64,000 bases of DNA from Pyrinomonadaceae bacterium (GCA_036277115.1 DASUNM010000023.1:1426001-1490000), one strand, 5' to 3'; shown: positions 25,345 to 34,295, counted from the first letter of the stretch. The notes: generated from the letters alone by a model not told the origin. Numbers and translations: made by a program.

Positions 25345-26882
25345 TTCGAAGTCTTTATCAGGGAGTTCGCCAACGCGGTCCGGCGGCCCGCTTGCTTCCA
25401 CTTACTTTGCGATTCGTCATGATTCGCTGCCGGCATGCGTTGCGCCTGCGCGTAAGAGAGCGCGGCGGCGATCACCGCAATGTCCTGCTGCAAGCTGGAA
25501 GCTTGCGCACCTTCCGAAAGATCCCCGCCCTCTCCCCGGCGTTCGTTGAAGCGCGAAATAAAACCCGTGTCGAGGCGCGCCTTGATGAATTCATCATCCC
25601 GCACAATCTCACGAAAGAACGGGAGCGTTGTCTTAATGCCGCCCACGGCGTATTCATTCAGAGCGCGCCGCATGCGATCGATCGCTTCATCACGCGTGCG
25701 CCCCCAGGCGGCAAGCTTTGAAATCATTGGATCGTAGTGAATTGAGACTTCGTCGCCTTCGCTGACACCGCTGTCGTCGCGGATGCCCGGACCGGCGGGT
25801 ACGCGGAGAAAAGTGATCCTGCCGGGCGATGGAAAGAATTGGTTATCGGGATCCTCAGCATAAACGCGACATTCGATCGCATGGCCGTGCCACTGCACGT
25901 CTTCCTGCTTGAAAGATAGTGGTCCGCCGGCGGCGACGTTGATTTGTTCGCGCACGAGATCAAAGCCGGTGACAAGTTCCGTGACCGGATGCTCCACCTG
26001 CAAACGTGTGTTCATCTCGAGAAAGTAGAACTCACTCGTCACGTCTGAGAACAGAAATTCAACTGTCCCGGCGCCGACATAGTTCACCGCCTGCGCAATT
26101 TTTATCGCTGCCGCGCCCATACGCTGCCGCAAATCGGGATCATTAATGGGCGACGGGCATTCTTCAATCACCTTCTGATGGCGGCGCTGGATTGAGCATT
26201 CGCGTTCACCGAGATGGACGCAGTGGCCCTGTGTGTCGGCGAAGATTTGGATTTCGATGTGCCGTGGTTTCTCGACAACCTTTTCGAGATAAACATCGGA
26301 ATTGCCAAACGCGGACGCTGCCTCTGATTGCGCGGCCTCTAAAGCCGAACTCAATTCGCTCTCGGCGGCCACCTGCCGCATGCCTTTGCCACCACCACCC
26401 GCGGCGGCTTTCAACATCACCGGATATCCGAACTTCGCGGCCGCCTGTTTGGCTTCTTCATGATTCTGCAAAGCCTTGGTCGTACCCGGCACCACGGGCG
26501 CGCCGGCTTTAATCGCGGCTCGACGCGCGCTGGTCTTCGAGCCCATCACTTCCATGGCTTCCGGCGTCGGGCCGATGAAGGTCAATCCCGCTTCGCTGAC
26601 CGCGCGCGCACACTCAGCGTTCTCGGCCAAAAAGCCGTAGCCGGGATGAATTGCTTCAGCGCCGGATTTCTCAGCAGCCGCAATGATTGCCGGAATGTTC
26701 AGGTAACTCTCGGTCGAAGGCGCGGGGCCGATGCAGTGTGCCTCGTCAGACATGCGCACGTGGAGGGCCGCGGCGTCGGCTTCGGAAAAGACCGCGACCG
26801 GCGAGATGTTTAAATCCCGGCACGCGCGAATGATGCGCACCGCGATCTCACCACGATTGGCGATTAGGATTTTGCCAAACAA
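25341..26882 (-). CDS. accC: Acyl-CoA carboxylase biotin carboxylase subunit
   Basis: 513 residues with the biotin carboxylase fold: FGKILIANRGEIAVRIIRACRD at the start, glycine-rich ATP loop KAAAGGGGKGMR, the ECSIQRRHQKVIEECPSP block and the catalytic EMNTRLQVEHPVTE. It is about 60 residues longer than E. coli AccC. The extra tail contains GAQASSLQQD, encoded by a small palindrome (25490-25506), so part of it may be acquired repeat sequence. ATP-dependent carboxylation of biotin on the carrier encoded next is the expected activity; acetyl- or propionyl-CoA specificity cannot be read here. Confidence 0.93.
   Translation of the reverse strand: MFGKILIANRGEIAVRIIRACRDLNISPVAVFSEADAAALHVRMSDEAHCIGPAPSTESYLNIPAIIAAAEKSGAEAIHPGYGFLAENAECARAVSEAGLTFIGPTPEAMEVMGSKTSARRAAIKAGAPVVPGTTKALQNHEEAKQAAAKFGYPVMLKAAAGGGGKGMRQVAAESELSSALEAAQSEAASAFGNSDVYLEKVVEKPRHIEIQIFADTQGHCVHLGERECSIQRRHQKVIEECPSPINDPDLRQRMGAAAIKIAQAVNYVGAGTVEFLFSDVTSEFYFLEMNTRLQVEHPVTELVTGFDLVREQINVAAGGPLSFKQEDVQWHGHAIECRVYAEDPDNQFFPSPGRITFLRVPAGPGIRDDSGVSEGDEVSIHYDPMISKLAAWGRTRDEAIDRMRRALNEYAVGGIKTTLPFFREIVRDDEFIKARLDTGFISRFNERRGEGGDLSEGAQASSLQQDIAVIAAALSYAQAQRMPAANHDESQSKWKQAGRRTALANSLIKTSK
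25490..25506. repeat. GCAAGCT-GGA-AGCTTGC hairpin inside accC
   Basis: A perfect 7-bp stem with a 3-nt loop in the variable C-terminal tail of AccC, encoding QASSLQ. It looks like another short interspersed hairpin rather than conserved protein sequence. Confidence 0.6.
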
Positions 26883-26887
26883 ATCGT

Positions 26888-27008
26888 ACTTAGTCCTTTG
26901 TGCTTTGTGCTTGGTGCTTTGTGGTTAGCACCAACGTTCTTAGACACAAAGTACCAAGTACAAAGCACAAAGTACAAAGCACGAAGTACAAAGTACCAAG
27001 CACGAAGT
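26888..27008. repeat. Heptad inverted repeat, 9 units of ACAAAGT
   Basis: The right arm (26946-27008) is nine uninterrupted 7-bp units: ACAAAGT, ACCAAGT, ACAAAGC, ACAAAGT, ACAAAGC, ACGAAGT, ACAAAGT, ACCAAGC, ACGAAGT. The left arm (26888-26925) is ACTTAGT CCTTTGT GCTTTGT GCTTGGT GCTTTGT. The arms pair around a short loop. It lies between accC and the next upstream gene on the same strand. Confidence 0.95.
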
Positions 27009-27015
27009 AGGGAGG

Positions 27016-27060
27016 AATCTCAGATTCAAGATTTAAGATTCCAGATTAAATTTAAGATTG
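27016..27060. repeat. Second heptad array (AGATTCA units), no inverted partner
   Basis: AGATTCA AGATTTA AGATTCC AGATTAA and a degenerate end, directly next to the ACAAAGT element. It resembles the ATCTGAA array at 2755. Two unrelated unit sequences placed side by side suggest repeated insertion at one spot. Confidence 0.8.
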
Positions 27061-27064
27061 GTGC

Positions 27065-27352
27065 TCAGACCACGAACGAATTGACGGGTCGTTTGGGATC
27101 GTAGCGCAAGTCAACGCGCGCGTCCGGGAAGTAGTCATGCGGGCGCCGCAATTGTTCGTCGTCGAGACGTTGCCACGCCTGATAGTCTACGCCGCCGACG
27201 GTGTAGCTGTACGCCAGCATCGTGTTGCCTTCGTCGTCCTTGGTGACTTCGATCACGTTCGCTTCGCCGATGCGACCGAACTGGAGAAGTATTCTGCGAC
27301 GGACAACTTCGGGATCTTCTTTTTTTCGACGGAAGCGGGCCAGGAAGGACAT
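27065..27352 (-). CDS. Small hypothetical protein (DUF3592-like strand pattern)
   Basis: 95 residues, basic start (SFLARFRRKKEDPEVVRRRIL) followed by a strand-rich part with YSYTVGGVDYQAW and VDLRYDPKRP. That pattern, tYtv-g-y ... v-YdP-nP, is like the extracytoplasmic part of DUF3592 proteins, but no membrane segment is present. It starts 3 bp after the stop of the zinc-ribbon membrane gene, suggesting one transcript. Function unknown. Confidence 0.6.
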   Translation of the reverse strand: MSFLARFRRKKEDPEVVRRRILLQFGRIGEANVIEVTKDDEGNTMLAYSYTVGGVDYQAWQRLDDEQLRRPHDYFPDARVDLRYDPKRPVNSFVV

Positions 27353-27355
27353 GAG

Positions 27356-28249
27356 CTAAGGCGCGCTGGAGCGGCCAGCTCGGTAGTCGCGAAGTTCCGC
27401 CAAAGTCAGGATCAAGCCATCGCGAACCACCAGATCGTCTTCAGTGTTGCGTTTCTTATCTTTGCCCGGAAGGCGCAGCTCGTAACTCGTGAACGACACC
27501 GGCGCGGCGTCAGCCGTAGAATTCAGGGAAACAGTGCGAATGGCCCCGCCGCGTTGAAGCTCCTTGTTTTTTGGCGCGGCCGCAGCGACCACCGAGGTTG
27601 CTTCGTAATCACTGGCGTCGTAGTCGAGCAGCGCTTCCGTGATCGAACCGTCCGGGTCGGGCAGCGTGCGTAGCTCGCGAACAAGTTCGTCGCGCGGAGG
27701 CAGGGTTCCGTGCTGCTCGCGATACTGAAGCAAAGCGCGATGCAGAGTGTAGCCGCGCGCCAGCTCGGCCGCTTCGATTCCCCACTGCCGCCGCCGTAGC
27801 CTTTCGGGAACCGTGACACCGATCAACGTCGCCACCATCAGGGTCGCGAGAATCGCGGCGCTCAATCCGCCGCGCGCGATCCGCAATCCGCCAAAGTCCG
27901 CGGGCGCCTCTCGAATCGTTCTCAGCGCTCGCGAGCCACCCCAAATAACGGCAACTGCCACCGGCACTGAAATCCACTTCAACTGCCACGCCGCCGTTTG
28001 GCCGGCTGCGATAATCGTCCCAAAGTTGAGCGCCGCGCCCTTGCTGACGATCCACACGACGGTCGCTGACGCCAGAAAACCAACTAGCATCAAACCGCCG
28101 CCCAAGGCCGCCAGCGCGGCTGGACCAAAGGACACGAGTTGATGTTCAGGTTTGGCGAGCGGCGGACCGACGGCACGCGCGCCACAGGCCGGACAACCAA
28201 GACAAAGTTGTCCTTCAACCGAAGTTCCACATGCGGGGCAGATGATCAA
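27356..28249 (-). CDS. Zinc-ribbon membrane protein with GspG-like C-terminus
   Basis: 297 residues. The N-terminus has paired CxxC knuckles (ICPACG, CLGCPACGAR) typical of a zinc ribbon. Three hydrophobic segments follow (AALAALGGGLMLVGFLASATVVW; ISVPVAVAVIWGG; GLSAAILATLMVATLIGV). The C-terminal 130 residues are extracytoplasmic and include LRTLPDPDGS and LRLPGKDKKRNTEDDLVV, resembling the calcium-binding loop of type II secretion pseudopilins (PG-DGK-TEDD). This combination is not one I can name. It lies in a likely operon with the 95-residue gene downstream. Confidence 0.65.
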   Translation of the reverse strand: MIICPACGTSVEGQLCLGCPACGARAVGPPLAKPEHQLVSFGPAALAALGGGLMLVGFLASATVVWIVSKGAALNFGTIIAAGQTAAWQLKWISVPVAVAVIWGGSRALRTIREAPADFGGLRIARGGLSAAILATLMVATLIGVTVPERLRRRQWGIEAAELARGYTLHRALLQYREQHGTLPPRDELVRELRTLPDPDGSITEALLDYDASDYEATSVVAAAAPKNKELQRGGAIRTVSLNSTADAAPVSFTSYELRLPGKDKKRNTEDDLVVRDGLILTLAELRDYRAGRSSAP

Positions 28250-28345
28250 GATTGCTTTACCTTTTAGAAAAATGCGCGGACTAACTTAGACCGAGACTGC
28301 AGGTACGTCAAGAGTTATCTCACAGAAAACACTTAGACGCTAACT

Positions 28346-29065
28346 CTACCCGGTTTTTGCCGCTAAAGTAGCCTCTGAGCGTCGCTCGCCTGGGAGTTGC
28401 TCCGCGCCATTAGAAGCCGACAACTCACTCTGCGCCGCTTCACGTTTGGTGCGATTCAGTTCCATCCAGGTGTGATACATGCGGTGCGCAAACGTCCAGT
28501 ACGAGCCAATTGCCAGGACCCATAAAACCGCTGGCATTCGGTTAAGCAGGAAGTTGGGCGAAGCCGGATGCGTCGTCAACGCGCCGATGATGAACAGCAC
28601 CACCCGCTCCGGACGGCGCAGAAAGCCAACATCGCATTTCGGGATCAGGCTTTCGGCGCGCGCGCTCGCGTAACTCACCATGATCGAGCCCATCAACCCG
28701 GCGCCCGCGAGAAAGACATTGAGCGTTGAATGAAACTCAGTGTCACGCGCGTAGAAAACCATCAGCCCGACAAACACCACCATGTCGGACAACCGATCAA
28801 GCGACGAATCAAGGAACCCACCAAACCGGGTTACTCGGCCGGACAAGCGCGCTACCTGCCCATCGAGCATGTCGAACAGGTTCGCGACGATCAGGATGAT
28901 TCCGGCCCAGAAGAACTGGCCCCATCCAAACAGCAGCCCCGACCCGACATTTATCGCTACGCCAACGAAAGTCAGAAAGTTCGGACTTATATGCCCGCGG
29001 GCAAGCCACCGCACCATCGCGTCGATAATGCGCTGACCCGCGCGCCCAATGCTGGCTCCAAACAT
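28346..29065 (-). CDS. CDP-alcohol phosphatidyltransferase family membrane protein
   Basis: 239 residues with the full CDP-alcohol phosphotransferase motif D-x2-D-G-x2-A-R-x8-G-x3-D-x3-D, seen as DMLDGQVAR...GGFLDSSLDRLSD, and several membrane helices. Family members make phosphatidylglycerol-phosphate, phosphatidylinositol-phosphate or related lipids at the inner membrane. The C-terminal 30 residues are polar and variable. The exact alcohol substrate cannot be assigned from sequence alone. Confidence 0.88.
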   Translation of the reverse strand: MFGASIGRAGQRIIDAMVRWLARGHISPNFLTFVGVAINVGSGLLFGWGQFFWAGIILIVANLFDMLDGQVARLSGRVTRFGGFLDSSLDRLSDMVVFVGLMVFYARDTEFHSTLNVFLAGAGLMGSIMVSYASARAESLIPKCDVGFLRRPERVVLFIIGALTTHPASPNFLLNRMPAVLWVLAIGSYWTFAHRMYHTWMELNRTKREAAQSELSASNGAEQLPGERRSEATLAAKTG

Positions 29066-29217
29066 CCTTAGGCTTTCTTAGGCTGCGTTACTAAACTCTT
29101 GAGACCGATTCCGCTGCCGAAGGGAACTTCAAACAGGATGATAGAAACGCACTCTACGAGTGTCAAGAAAACGTCTATCTAATCGGGGTCACGCCAGCGG
29201 GCTGAACTATCTGCTTG

Positions 29218-29841
29218 CTAGTAATCGTAGTCGAATTCTGGATACAGGTCCGGATCAACCTTCCGTCTTCGAGGCTTAACCTGTACCGGCTTCGGTGATT
29301 CGGACGGGCTGAGAGTTTTCGGCTCAGGAGCAACCTTCGCCGGCGCTGATGACTCAGGCTTTGGTGTTGATTCCGGAGTTGATTTGCGCGGAATGGCCTT
29401 GGGTACGGCGCTGGGTTTGGACGCGTGCGCGAGCCGATTGATCGTCGCGACATAGCTTTGCGCGCCATGCTCGTCGGCCCCGCTGGGGACCAAAAACAAC
29501 GCGAAAGTTCCGAGCGCCGGATGTTCGACCGTGTAAGTATTCTGACGAAGCTGAAAATCGCCTCCGCGAAAGTGCAGCGTGAATGATTCGCGTCCGCCAC
29601 CGCGCGTCTCTTTCGCGGGCAGCGTGTCCTGCACCTTTTCCAACATCACGTCGACGGTTCTTGATCCGTGCAGCCGAAAAATCGAATTGATGTATTGAGT
29701 AAAAGTATCTTGCGTATAGTTAGACAGTGGATCGGTGGCACCGCCCTGTGCGAGAACCGCTAAGGTTGATTTGCCGATCGCGGCAGCCGCGATGGCAGCA
29801 ACGGATGCTGTCTGGATAAAGATTCGCCGGGAAATTGTCAT
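29218..29841 (-). CDS. Twin-arginine-type exported protein (DUF6916-like)
   Basis: 207 residues from the ATG at 29841; upstream codons in frame are Pro/Gly-rich repeat translation (tandem GGACCGGGG) and are rejected. The N-terminus SRRIFIQTASVAAIAAAAIG is a Tat-like signal. Residues 35-125 include VDVMLEKVQDTLP...FTLHFRGGDFQLRQNTYTVEHPALGTFALFLVPSG, matching my recollection of DUF6916 proteins. The C-terminal third is a Pro/Ser/Lys-rich linker ending in an acidic/Tyr tail (DPDLYPEFDYDY). Function unknown. Confidence 0.68.
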   Translation of the reverse strand: MTISRRIFIQTASVAAIAAAAIGKSTLAVLAQGGATDPLSNYTQDTFTQYINSIFRLHGSRTVDVMLEKVQDTLPAKETRGGGRESFTLHFRGGDFQLRQNTYTVEHPALGTFALFLVPSGADEHGAQSYVATINRLAHASKPSAVPKAIPRKSTPESTPKPESSAPAKVAPEPKTLSPSESPKPVQVKPRRRKVDPDLYPEFDYDY

Positions 29842-30022
29842 CGTTTGTGCTTTCTCCGGACCGGGGCTGGCAGGCTCATCGGGACCGGGGGAACCCTTCC
29901 TCGCGAGGACGCACAGTGTAGTACGTTTTGCGGAACGGTTCAATATGTAAGTGCTAGAGACTGTGTTAATTAGGCGATTGACGGGCGGATGCCGCCGCAG
30001 GGCAGTCTAGCCAGCATTTGTT

Positions 30023-30502
30023 CTATTCATCCTTAATCTCGTCGTGTAGCGTCTTGAGGCTCTTGATCTCAAACGTGCGCGAGCCGGCGGGCGTCGTCAC
30101 GGTGACTTCGTCGCCTTCTTCCTTGCCCATCAGGCTCCGCCCGACGGGCGACACAGTCGAGATTAAACCCGCCGTTGGATCGGACTCTTCCGGCGTGACC
30201 AGACGGTAAGTCACCTCTTCTTCGCGCTCGCCGTCATAGAGAACCACGACCGATCCGTAACCCACTTTGTCATGTGAAACCTTTGACAGATCAATTGAAG
30301 CGACTTCACTCAGTCTTTGGCGAAGCTCACGGATCCGGGCCTTGACCATAGTCTGCCGTTGGAGGGCGGTCTGGTATTCTGAGTTCTCGCGCAGGTCGCC
30401 AAACTCGCGCGCGCGTTTGATCTCCTTCGGCAAATGCACGCGCAACTCGCTTTCCAACTGGTCGAGCTCGCCCTGAAGTTTCTGTTTGACGTCGGTACTC
30501 AC
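30023..30502 (-). CDS. greA: Transcription elongation factor GreA
   Basis: 159 residues from a GTG at 30502, matching the usual 158. The N-terminal coiled coil (LQGELDQLESEL...REFGDLRENSEYQTA) carries the acidic tip that rescues backtracked RNA polymerase, and the C-terminal FKBP-like domain has VGYGSVVVLYDG and the SPVGRSLMGKEEGDEV signature. A longer frame to the ATG at 30559 is rejected because its extra 19 residues come from a hairpin. The conserved phase of NSEYQ and SPVGRALLGK-type motifs makes this certain. Confidence 0.96.
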   Translation of the reverse strand: MSTDVKQKLQGELDQLESELRVHLPKEIKRAREFGDLRENSEYQTALQRQTMVKARIRELRQRLSEVASIDLSKVSHDKVGYGSVVVLYDGEREEEVTYRLVTPEESDPTAGLISTVSPVGRSLMGKEEGDEVTVTTPAGSRTFEIKSLKTLHDEIKDE

Positions 30503-30519
30503 GTTCAGAATCCTGTTCC

Positions 30520-30556
30520 GCTTCAAAAGCAAAACCACCTGCTGAAGCAGGTGGCT
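30520..30556 (-). terminator. Rho-independent terminator after the TlpA-like gene
   Basis: On the minus strand CCACCTGCT-TC-AGCAGGTGG (30535-30554) is followed by TTTTGCTTTT. A 9-bp GC-rich stem with a T-rich tail, 24 bp past the TlpA-like stop, is a good intrinsic terminator and separates that gene from greA. Confidence 0.75.
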
Positions 30557-30577
30557 CAAAAGTTCCTGCTGCCCGTC

Positions 30578-31273
30578 TTAAGCTTTACTCTTGTCGTTCA
30601 ACGCCTCTTCAACGGCCTTTCGCATAAGCGCGGGCGTTTGCTGCGCGTTGAATCCGGAGAAGTGCTTCACGATCTTTCCATCACGCGAAATGACAAAACT
30701 CTGCGGAATGATGCTTCGACCGTTCACACTCTGCACCAGCGGACCCGCTAACGCGCCATCATCCCAAAGAATCTTGTATTGTACATTCTGCGCCTTGATG
30801 AACTGCTTGACCTGTTCGGGATCATCTCGCTCGTTGTAAGTCGTCGCCAGTCCCAGTACGACCAAACCGCGCGACTTGTATTCCTGGCTGAGCTTCACCA
30901 GGTCCGGCATCTCCTGACGACAAGGCCCGCACCAAGTTGCCCAAATGTTTACGACGACGACTTTGTTGTCGTAATCGGAAAGCTTAAGTGAACCGCCATC
31001 TAGTGTCTTGACCTTCGTGTCGCGAATTTCTTGTGACAGCGCCACCGGTCCAGTCGGAACGATTCTCGTCGGCGCGGTGGAACGTGCAGGATTGGTATTG
31101 GCGGCGGGACTCGACGAAGCCACACTGTTACCACTCCCGCTTGTTTGATCTCCGGAATTGCACCCGGTCAGACCAAAACTGGCAGACGCGCAAATCAAAA
31201 AAACTGCTAAAGCCGGCCAAAATCCTGTCCGCGGCGCCTGATTCACTGTTGATAACTTCGACGGTTCGGGCAT
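30578..31273 (-). CDS. TlpA-like thioredoxin lipoprotein
   Basis: 231 residues from the ATG at 31273, chosen because it follows the upstream stop and gives a lipoprotein signal (FWPALAVFLICASASFGLTGC, lipobox LTGC). After a Ser/Asn-rich linker comes a TlpA/ResA-type redoxin domain with NIWATWCGPCRQEMPDL (CGPC) and cis-Pro in IIPQSFVIS. It is likely a periplasmic thiol reductant for cytochrome c or other thiol proteins. It sits between greA and a secreted hypothetical gene. Confidence 0.88.
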   Translation of the reverse strand: MPEPSKLSTVNQAPRTGFWPALAVFLICASASFGLTGCNSGDQTSGSGNSVASSSPAANTNPARSTAPTRIVPTGPVALSQEIRDTKVKTLDGGSLKLSDYDNKVVVVNIWATWCGPCRQEMPDLVKLSQEYKSRGLVVLGLATTYNERDDPEQVKQFIKAQNVQYKILWDDGALAGPLVQSVNGRSIIPQSFVISRDGKIVKHFSGFNAQQTPALMRKAVEEALNDKSKA

Positions 31274-31292
31274 TTCTCCAAAAACTCCTGAC

Positions 31293-31874
31293 TCAACGGT
31301 TTGCTTCGGTTGAAACTCGAAACGTCGCAACACGCGTCAAGTCGTCGCCAATAATCGCATATTCGCCGGGCACAAGCGAAGTCCGCGGCCGCAGTTCCAT
31401 GAAAACTTCATCGCCGAATTTTTCCAGCACGCGGATGGTCGGCTTAACGATTTGTCCCGAATCGATCGCGAACCCGGTCAAGCCCGATTGGGCTATAGCC
31501 GTCGCCCGACGCGCACCCGATTTTGGGGTCAGCCAGACAATGAACGGTGGATGACTACCCTGACGCTCGGTCGTGAAAAGAAAGATGCGCGGGGTTGTCG
31601 AAAGGATCCGGGACGAATGTTCACCGGCTATTTCGAGGTAGCTGGTCTTCGTGCTTTTCGCTTTCTCAGTGACTTTCAGCGGTGTTCGAGCCGTCTCGAA
31701 TGCAAGTGGGGTTAAGGTGTTCCGTTCATCCAGCGTGTAGATGAGTGTCCTGTCGGGCGGGGCCGGAGGCAGAAAATCCTGGCCGCCAACTGAAGGACCG
31801 AGAACCAGGAAAACGGCGGCGGTTAAGCCAATTACCCGCGATCGACAACTCATACGGTCATTAAATGTTGGCAA
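31293..31874 (-). CDS. Hypothetical secreted protein
   Basis: No family recognised. 193 residues; start at 31874 or the ATG at 31853 (MSCRSRVIG), either giving a signal peptide (VIGLTAAVFLVLGPSVGGQ). The mature part is strand-rich, with a repeating look (TLIYTLDERNTLTPLAFET; EVFMELRPRTSLVPGEYAIIG) reminiscent of Ig-like surface proteins in this phylum. The gene ends 19 bp before the TlpA-like start, so the two may be cotranscribed. Confidence 0.55.
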   Translation of the reverse strand: MPTFNDRMSCRSRVIGLTAAVFLVLGPSVGGQDFLPPAPPDRTLIYTLDERNTLTPLAFETARTPLKVTEKAKSTKTSYLEIAGEHSSRILSTTPRIFLFTTERQGSHPPFIVWLTPKSGARRATAIAQSGLTGFAIDSGQIVKPTIRVLEKFGDEVFMELRPRTSLVPGEYAIIGDDLTRVATFRVSTEANR

Positions 31875-31979
31875 GGCAGCAAACGCAAGTCAGGTCAGGC
31901 CGAGTCTAAAACTTGTGGCCGAGGGCGGGTCACAGTAGACTTTTCCGGCACGAGCACCAGATTTCTCGCCCAGCGCACT

Positions 31980-33608
31980 ATGAAAAAAAATTCTAAATCA
32001 ATGCGTTCTAGTATAGCCGCAGCGTTCCTGGCGCTGGCGGTTTCAGGATTGCCGCTTTTCACCGGCTCGCTGGCGCAGGACATCACCGGCGGCTCAAGCG
32101 CCGAACTCGCCAGCGCCGCCGAGGTTGAGTCACGGTCGGGCCGCGGTGTTTTCACCGCTCCGAAAACCGTCTCGCATCATGCGAAACGTCCCGAAAAGAA
32201 AACGGTCGCCCGCACTACGAAGGTCAGTAAGCCACAACGTGACACCGTTTCGACAACTCGAACTGATCGGACAGGCACGGGAGGTACGCGACAGACGGGT
32301 GGCGGCAGCACGACGACCAACACCGGCAGCGGCGATCCCGGCCTTGAATCGACGAAGCCGCTCGGAGACGCCGCGCGGCGCGTCGGCGGTCCGGACGAAC
32401 TGAACAATCAGGGCGACGACCAGTTCGATGCCGGGCAGTACGAGAAAGCCATCGACTTATACAAGCGCGCGCTTCGTCAAAAGGCGGACTTCCCCGAAGC
32501 GCATCTGAATCTGAGTGAAGCGTATTTCAACCTCGGTCGTTACGACGAAGCCGTCGCCGCCGCGAACGAGGCGATTCAACAGAGGCCGGACTGGGCTGAT
32601 GCTTATGTCGCGCTCGGCAATGCTTACTTAAAACTTGATCGTGACGCCGAAGCGATCGCCCCTTTGAAGAAAGCGCTCGAGCTCGCACCGCAGAATTCTC
32701 CGGCACGCGAATCGTTGAGTCTCATCTATTACGACCAGGGCGTCGCGGCGTACAACGCGAACAAGTTCGATGAAGCGATCGCGGCTTACAAACAAGCGCT
32801 TGCCGTCAGACCTGAATACGCCGAAGCGCACAACAATCTCGGCGACGCGTACCGGCGCCAGGAGAAATTCACTGAGGCGGCGGATGCTTACAAACTGGCC
32901 GTTCGTTACCGGGGCAACTTCACCGAGGCTTACAGCAATCTTTCATGGATGTACGACAAGCTGGGCAGGTACCCGGAGGCAGCCGAAGCTTACCGGCAGG
33001 TCATTCGCCTAAAGCCGGACGACGCGGAAGCGAACAACAACATGGGTTACGCGCTCGGCAAGAGCAAGCGTTGGAGTGAAGCGGAGGCGCCGCTCAAGCG
33101 CGCGATTCAGCTGAAGCCGGATTACGCTGAGGCACACAGCAACCTCGGTTGGGTTTACAACAACCTGGGCAAATTCGCAGAAGCCGTTGCCCCGTTGAAG
33201 AAAGCGATCGAGCTCGATCCGAAAATGCCTGAAGCCCATTTCAATTTGGGCCTCACCTACAGCAAATGGAAGCAGACAGAGACGGTCATCGCAGAGATGC
33301 AAAAGAGCGACGCGGTGAAGGAGTTTAAGGTCGCCACGGAACTCAAGCCGGATTGGGCCGCGGCGCACAACAACCTTGGCTACGCTTACGGCCAGTTAAA
33401 GAAATGGAACGAAGCGATCGCGGCGCACAAGGAAGCGATCCGTCTTAAGTCTGATTACGCGGGCGCGCATTTCAATCTCGGTGTGGCATACCTGATGAGT
33501 GGAAAGAAGAAGGATGCCGAGGCAGAGTATAAGATTCTAAAGCCAATCAATCCTGGTCTATCCGCTCAGCTTTACTTCATGATCCACAAGAAGGCGCCGC
33601 CGAAATAG
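31980..33608 (+). CDS. Secreted TPR-repeat protein
   Basis: 542 residues. Signal peptide (SSIAAAFLALAVSGLPLFTGSLAQ), then about 100 residues of Ser/Thr/Lys/Gly-rich low complexity, then about 11 tetratricopeptide repeats from residue 138 to 540, each with the W-LG-Y-A-P pattern (for example NLGWVYNNLGKFAEAVAPLKKAIELDPK). It is probably a periplasmic or surface scaffold for protein interactions. One repeat is interrupted by a short insert (KWKQTETVIAEMQKSDAVKEF). It converges with the HxlR regulator. Confidence 0.88.
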   Translation: MKKNSKSMRSSIAAAFLALAVSGLPLFTGSLAQDITGGSSAELASAAEVESRSGRGVFTAPKTVSHHAKRPEKKTVARTTKVSKPQRDTVSTTRTDRTGTGGTRQTGGGSTTTNTGSGDPGLESTKPLGDAARRVGGPDELNNQGDDQFDAGQYEKAIDLYKRALRQKADFPEAHLNLSEAYFNLGRYDEAVAAANEAIQQRPDWADAYVALGNAYLKLDRDAEAIAPLKKALELAPQNSPARESLSLIYYDQGVAAYNANKFDEAIAAYKQALAVRPEYAEAHNNLGDAYRRQEKFTEAADAYKLAVRYRGNFTEAYSNLSWMYDKLGRYPEAAEAYRQVIRLKPDDAEANNNMGYALGKSKRWSEAEAPLKRAIQLKPDYAEAHSNLGWVYNNLGKFAEAVAPLKKAIELDPKMPEAHFNLGLTYSKWKQTETVIAEMQKSDAVKEFKVATELKPDWAAAHNNLGYAYGQLKKWNEAIAAHKEAIRLKSDYAGAHFNLGVAYLMSGKKKDAEAEYKILKPINPGLSAQLYFMIHKKAPPK

Positions 33609-33618
33609 AGCGCGAGAT

Positions 33619-34113
33619 TCACAGCAACACAATGTCGTCTTTCGGACGTCGCATTGGCAGAGGTGCAGGTTCGGATGGGAGCGGCGTGCTGTCGCGGTCA
33701 AAGCCGCGTTCGTCCATCTCGATGGAGCGGGATTCGGCGCGGACATTCGGACAAAAGTCGCAGTAGTAACCCAACTGCTGTTTGCGATCCTCGCAATCGT
33801 TACAGTCGAGCACCTGGCCTGTCTTCATCAGCGCGTCGAGCAAGGGCACGAGACGCCGGCCGCGCTCTGTGAGTTCATATTCCACTCGACGCGGTAAGCC
33901 ACCGTAATTCACGCGCAGGATTATTTCGTCCTGCTCCATCTCTTTCAGGCGGCCCATTAACGTGCGACTGCTGATCGGGTGGAGTTCTTCCAGCAATTCG
34001 GTGGTGCGCTTTGGCCGGGCGTAAAGCTCGCGAACGACCAGCAGCGTCCACTTATCGCCGATCAGTTGCAGCGCGCCCGCGATTGGACAGCCATCGATCT
34101 TGCGTCTTCGCAC
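33619..34113 (-). CDS. HxlR-family transcription regulator with Cys-rich tail
   Basis: 164 residues. Residues 5-100 are a winged helix of the HxlR type: CPIAGALQLIGDKWTLLVVRELYARPKRTTELLEEL, then SSRTLMGRLKEMEQDEIILR and RRVEYELTERG. The Cys at position 9 is the residue often used for redox or electrophile sensing in the family. Unusually, the C-terminal third has CNDCEDRKQQLGYYCDFC, two CxxC knuckles that could bind zinc, followed by a Pro-rich end. Target genes unknown; the neighbours are a TPR protein and a protein kinase. Confidence 0.85.
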   Translation of the reverse strand: MRRRKIDGCPIAGALQLIGDKWTLLVVRELYARPKRTTELLEELHPISSRTLMGRLKEMEQDEIILRVNYGGLPRRVEYELTERGRRLVPLLDALMKTGQVLDCNDCEDRKQQLGYYCDFCPNVRAESRSIEMDERGFDRDSTPLPSEPAPLPMRRPKDDIVLL

Positions 34114-34295
34114 CGTTTTTTCTCGCTTTCCGCGCAGAGCTTATCACATCGACAAGCGCGCACCTGTAGACTTTTCGCAGACGCGCGTAACTCTTGAAAT
34201 CACTACCGCTTTGTCCCACAATGCGAGCGTGCCAATGTAGTTCCGACCCAACGTCAAAGAGTTCCGCAAATTAACCCGGCGTCATCGCGACCAAC

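Noticed and set aside
26888..27060. CRISPR array
   Set aside because: Units are 7 bp with no spacers, arms are inverted, and no cas gene is present.
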